The position numbers and the translations under genes are program-made. The notes under the pieces were generated by a model. That model had not been told where the DNA came from. It worked only from the letters and a program-made list of their open reading frames with translations, and ran no database searches. A DNA stretch of 64,000 bases from contig OX375883.1 of assembly GCA_947359465.1 (NCBI GenBank), positions 92,902,411 through 92,966,410 on the forward strand, written 5' to 3'. Of this stretch, positions 60,101-64,000 are shown piece after piece. The number at the start of each line of letters is the position of its first letter. Positions within the stretch are counted from its first letter, which is position 1. This stretch comes from Metellina segmentata (taxonomy: Eukaryota; Arthropoda; Arachnida; Araneae; Tetragnathidae).

Positions 60101-61090
60101 CAGAAGGTTCCTGGTGCAAATCTGGGTCAGGGTACCGATGTTTGTAAGCGTGTGGTGTAGATACGACTGTTGTACCTTAAATCTGTCGTGGCCGAAAGTC
60201 CTCACGTTGGGTTGATGTGGAAGTTTGGAGAGTAGGGTTCCAGCTCAGATGTTGCCTCGTCATCTGACCGTGGTTCAAAACTACGTGGCGTTATACCGAA
60301 TGGTTTATTCTGGGATGGTGATAACTAGTTGAATAAGTAAGCAGGAGCCGACAAAATGGTTTTGCGGTTAAGGTGTTAGTCTCTGGATCAGAAGGTTCCT
60401 GGTGCAAATCTGGGTGTTTGGAGAGTAGGGTTCCAGCTCAGATGTTGCCTCGTCATCTGACTGTGGTTCAAAACTACGTGGCGTTATACCGAATGGTTTA
60501 TTCTGGGATGGTGATAACTAGTTGAATAAGTAAGCAGGAGCCGACAAAATGGTTTTGCGGTTAAGGTGTTAGTCTCTGGATCAGAAGGTTCCTGGTGCAA
60601 ATCTGGGTCAGGGTACCGATGTTTGTAAGCGTGTGGTGTAGAGGCGACTGTTGTACCTTAAATCTGTCGTGGCCGAAAGTCCTCACGTTGGGTTGATGTG
60701 GAAGTTTGGAGAGTAGGGTTCCAGCTCAGATGTAACCTCGTCATCTGACTGTGGTTCAAATTTACTTGGCGATACTCCGAATGGCTTAGGCTGGGACGGT
60801 GATAACTAGTTCAATAACTAAGCAGGTGTCAACCAACCGGTATAGTTGTTAAGGTGTTAGCCTCTGGATCAGAAGGTTTCTGGTTCGATTCCGGGTCAGG
60901 GCATGGATGCTTGTAAGCGTATGGTGAAGAGGCGGCTGGTGCACCTTGGCCGAAAGTCCTTACGTAAAGTTATCGTGGAAGTTTGGAGAGTAGGCTACTT
61001 CGTCATCTCACCGTGGTTCAAAATTTCGTTTCGATATTCCGAATGGCTCAGACTGGGACGGTGGTAGCTAGTTGAATAACTAAGCAGGAA
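57166..61090 (+). repeat. SINE-A-derived satellite, 288-bp monomer, about 14 copies
   Basis: The CGACAAAATGG anchor recurs at 57181, 57469, 57757, 58045, 58333, 58621, 58909, 59197, 59485, 59773, 60061 and 60349 at exactly 288 bp. The next copy, at 60542, follows a 95-bp deletion, and a diverged last copy starts near 60829. Each monomer is the SINE-A head and body (GGTTAAGGTGTTAG, AAATCTGTCGTGGCCG, GTTTGGAGAGTAGGG) plus a linker CCGAATGG...GATAACTAGTTGAA. It lacks the SINE 3' end. The B box is degraded to GGTGCAAATCT in most monomers. Confidence 0.95.
60829..61090 (+). repeat. Edge monomer with intact pol III boxes
   Basis: The last copy reads CAACCAACCGGTATAG and GGTTCGATTCC, close to the dispersed SINE-A promoter, and GCGGCTGGTGCACCTTGG. 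It is clearly less altered in the head than the amplified monomers, though it carries a deletion in the body. Confidence 0.8.
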
Positions 61091-61440
61091 CTGGCTTGAG
61101 TTCGATGATTCAAACGAAAGCTGAAATGAGGGTTAAGTTTGGTGATAAAAGTGGTTTTTACGTACTGTACGGTGACCTAGGCATTCATGTTTGACAGTAG
61201 TAATTACAAAGTATTTTAATAATAATTTTTGAAAAAAATCTCATTTGGTTGGTGGGACGGTTAGTGAATCAATTTTGGACTGAACAAACCAATAGGACTG
61301 TTGGTGGAGGTCATGAATAAAACCGAAATTTAAAAGATCCAACGATTTTGAACCACAATCAAATGACAAGGTCAAGGATTGAGCTCTATTCTGCATCAGT
61401 AAAAATAATTATTGCGTATGTATATCAATATCTTGATACT
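61091..61440. other. Intergenic sequence
   Basis: No gene recognised. Confidence 0.4.
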
Positions 61441-61454
61441 TCCTGTGTTTAACT

Positions 61455-61650
61455 TGAGGTCACTTTAGACCAGTTGGAAGAGTAACGGATTATCAACCGA
61501 GGGTTGAGTTCGAAACTCGGTCCCATCGAAAAGGTCGTCGTGTTCGCGGGAGCTGGTGCATGTTAAATGTATCGTTGTCTCAATAGCGTGCTATGGAAGT
61601 TTGGAGAGTGTGATGCTGGCTCACACTCGCAGATGTGACTTAACAAACTT
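61455..61650 (+). mobile_element. Chimeric SINE: different tRNA head, SINE-A-like body
   Basis: Head GACCAGTTGGAAGAG (A-box-like) and GGTTGAGTTCGAAACTCGG (B-box-like) are unlike SINE-A. The following GGAGCTGGTGCATGTTAAAT and GGAAGTTTGGAGAGTG match the SINE-A body. It ends near CTCGCAGATGTGACT. Confidence 0.65.
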
Positions 61651-62281
61651 TACGCTGCGAAAGATAGGTAATTGTTACCACTAAAATTTCGTTTAAAACA
61701 GCGGCATGGTATTGATCTGTGCACTATGGATGTTATCCCCTTTTTAAGTGACCGCTGGCATCGATTACCATTTACGAGTTATAGACGACTGACCTTCTAG
61801 AGGATCCCTCCTTTTGTTTGGTATCCTGCCCTGTTGACCGTGAGGTGTGAACGCTTTGGAGGAAAAACAGAAGGTCGCTCCGGTGAAATTGAAAAGCCTC
61901 GCCACATAATACTATGAAAGGAAAGCGTGAGTCGTAAATGCCGCTCAAGGCTCTATCGCTCAAGTTAGGTAATTAGATAGAGGGGGTCGGACTTGCAGGT
62001 GAACAAGCCGTTCCTGGAGACAATTTAACAAAATCTAAGCGCCGCTACGTAAAGTTCAACTCCATTATGGGATACCGACTATACGAAAGGCTTACGGTAA
62101 ACAAAATTTACCATAAGGTAAAAGATGAACAAATGAGAAAGGGAAACAAATTGTGTGATGCAAAGCAGAATTTTTGGGCTATGACATGCCTATCCAGGTG
62201 CTGCTCTAAATATATTTCTGTGAGTTTAAAGCGGGAATTAAAGTGTCGCAATCAAAAGTGAATTTAAATCGCTTGCTTGAG
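61651..62281. other. Unassigned sequence
   Basis: Short frames only (61772-61963 minus, 62067-62261 plus), none recognised. Confidence 0.35.
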
Positions 62282-62530
62282 TTAAAACTCCATGGAGGCC
62301 ACAAATCGCATGATTTGTACAATTTTTCTTTGTAGCAATGGATGAACATCCAGGCGTTTAAGCCAGGCATCGTAGTACTGAGTTTCTGGTTCCTTGATGC
62401 GTAGATGAGATGTGAAACAGCAGAAGTAGTAACATAGTGGTACTGGTCTGTTTCCATGCCACAGATACAGAGGTCCCTCAATGTATATTCATCCGAAATA
62501 AATACTGCAGGAATGGGCCACGGCCCGTTT
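62282..62530 (-). pseudogene. Non-LTR retrotransposon ORF2 C-terminal remnant
   Basis: The minus strand reads GPWPIPAVFISDEYTLRDL, then CICGMETDQYHYVTT, a Cys-x-Cys-Gly...His arrangement like the terminal zinc-knuckle region of Jockey/I-type ORF2. After one frameshift near 62372 it reads YYDAWLKRLDVHPLLQRKIV and QIMRFVASMEF to a stop at 62282-62284. Reverse transcriptase and endonuclease domains are absent. The family call is from pattern memory. Confidence 0.55.
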
Positions 62531-63620
62531 ACAAACGTGACCTCGTCATCTGACAGTGGTTCGAAATTACGAGGTGTTGTCATTGGTTATTTCCCTTCGG
62601 GATTGATCTCGGACGTTCGGTAATAGCCTAGTGTTTTGCTCTACAGCGGCGTCCATTATACACCAACCTTGTATGCGGTAAATTATGGCACCATACAACC
62701 AAAACCAACCCCTCGATTCTTCTAATATTTTCCTGGGATCTAGAGTACTATCTAACCAAATATAATTTAGCACTCGAAACAAAGTAATGAGATCGTAGTT
62801 ATGTAAGACACGTTTCTTTTATATGGATGGAAATCTTTTATAGAATAAGCCCTAAAGCATTTTTATCTAAATCTAATAAGGGAACAACCCGTTCACAAAT
62901 ATGACCTAGTCATCTGACAGTGTTTCAAAATTACGAGTTGTTGTCATTGCATCTTTCCCTTCGGGACTGATCCAGGACGCTCGACATTAGCTCGGTGTGT
63001 TGATCTGGTGCGGCGTTAATTAACTACCTACCTTGTATATGGTAAATCATGGCACCATAAGACCAAAACCAACCCCTCGATTATTCTAATATTTTCCTAG
63101 GAGCTATAGTACTATCTAACAAAATATAATTTAGCATACGAAACAAAATAATGAGATCATAGTTATGTAAGACACGTTTCTTTTATATGGATGAAAATAT
63201 TTTATAGAATAAGCCCTAAAGCATTTTTATCTAAATCTAATAAGGGAACAACCCGTTCATAAATGTGACCTCGTCATCTGACAGTAATTCAAAATTACGA
63301 GGCGTTGTCATTGGTACTTTCCCTTCGCGATTGATCCCAGACACTCGGCAATAGCCCGTTGTGTTGCTCCAGTGTGGCGTCCATTAACTACCTACCTTGT
63401 ATGTGGTAAATTATGGCACCATAAAACCTAAACCAACCCGTCGATTATTCTAATATTTTCCTGTGAGCTAAAGCACTATCTAACCAAATATAATTTAGCA
63501 CTCGATACAAAATAGAGATGATAGTTATGTAAGACGCGTTTCTCTCATATGGATGAAAATCTTTTGAAGAAAATGCCCCAAAGAATTTTAATCTAAATGG
63601 AATAAAAGAAAGCAAAATAA
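62530..63620. repeat. 364-bp tandem repeat, three copies
   Basis: The GACCTCGTCATCTGACAG anchor (one copy GACCTAGTC) lies at 62539, 62903 and 63267. Each unit combines a SINE-A 3' segment (TTTCCCTTCGGGATTGATC, AATAGCCCGTTGTGTTGCTC type) with a second segment (GGTAAATTATGGCACCATA, CTATCTAACCAAATATAATT, CGTTTCTTTTATATGGATG). The last copy is partly diverged after about 63540. Confidence 0.9.
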
Positions 63621-64000
63621 CACCCAACCTAAAACGAACACCAAAGCAATGGAACAGATGTAGATGTGCCTATCGCCAGCAATGCCGCTGAAAACACACC
63701 ATTCCCTCTAGTAGCACCTCATCTTCATTTATATTCAAATCAACTTTTAAATTGATGCTGCGGCTTCTGGTCTCGTGGGGATTCTCTATTTCATCGCCAT
63801 CTGAATCCAACTTTACGCGATATGAGTCGACTTTGCGCTGTAATTTCATTTATATCGAATGGCTTGAGGTTCTAGCGTGGATTGTGGCTTCTCTTTTATC
63901 TCTATATGTCTGACAAGTCTATGAATAATTAGATCCATTTATTCGCAGTCCATTGCATGAATAGGAGTACCTTGAATATATCTCTTTATCTGATGCATCA
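63621..64000. other. Intergenic sequence
   Basis: No gene or repeat recognised up to the window end. Confidence 0.4.

Overview
This is eukaryotic, AT-rich, non-genic DNA, almost certainly from an arthropod and most likely an arachnid (spider-like). The basis is one candidate spliced gene with GT/AG junctions, tRNA-derived SINEs, Tc1, mariner and hAT transposons, Helitrons with A|TC...CTAG|T ends, and satellite arrays. The spider assignment rests on my recollection of similar Tc1 and SINE sequences in spider genomes and is inference. No rRNA, bona fide tRNA gene, CRISPR array or prokaryotic operon is visible. Layout: 1-12078 is a head-to-tail array of about 2.92-kb non-autonomous Helitrons on the minus strand (one partial and four full units). 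Each full unit carries a second, nested Helitron of about 1.34 kb that is rich in GC hairpins. A solitary relative without the nested element lies at 17922-19571. 12079-14372 holds SINE pieces, a plus-strand Helitron interrupted by a full SINE with target-site duplication, and three tandem miRNA-like hairpins. 14586-15467 (minus) is the only convincing host gene candidate: two exons, 132 codons, unknown function. 21.9-28.1 kb holds a tRNA SINE, (TA)n tracts, decayed Tc1 and mariner copies, and a 721-bp Tc1/mariner-type element with roughly 100-bp terminal inverted repeats. 29.0-30.7 kb is an array built on the near-palindrome GACGAgatataTCGTC, which recurs in smaller blocks along the window. 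32288-36813 is a 456-bp satellite array followed by its own duplicate lacking exactly two monomers. 38.4-49.6 kb is a mosaic of SINEs, Helitrons, Tc1 pieces and a decayed hAT element with an 8-bp TSD. 50384-52817 is a stack of three DNA transposons: a piggyBac-like MITE inside a Tc1 terminal repeat, with a mariner abutting the other Tc1 end. 53431-55425 is a hAT element with 8-bp TSD, itself interrupted by a Helitron. 57166-61090 is a tandem array of a 288-bp SINE-derived monomer. The right end carries a chimeric SINE, a LINE 3' remnant and a 364-bp tandem repeat. Nearly all apparent reading frames are transposon relics or simple-sequence artefacts. The window behaves as a transposon graveyard in which insertion order can be read from nested elements, empty sites and target-site duplications. 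The most unusual structure is the Helitron concatemer, whose unit ends, 2-bp TA spacers and near identity suggest rolling-circle or unequal-exchange amplification of an element that had already captured another Helitron.
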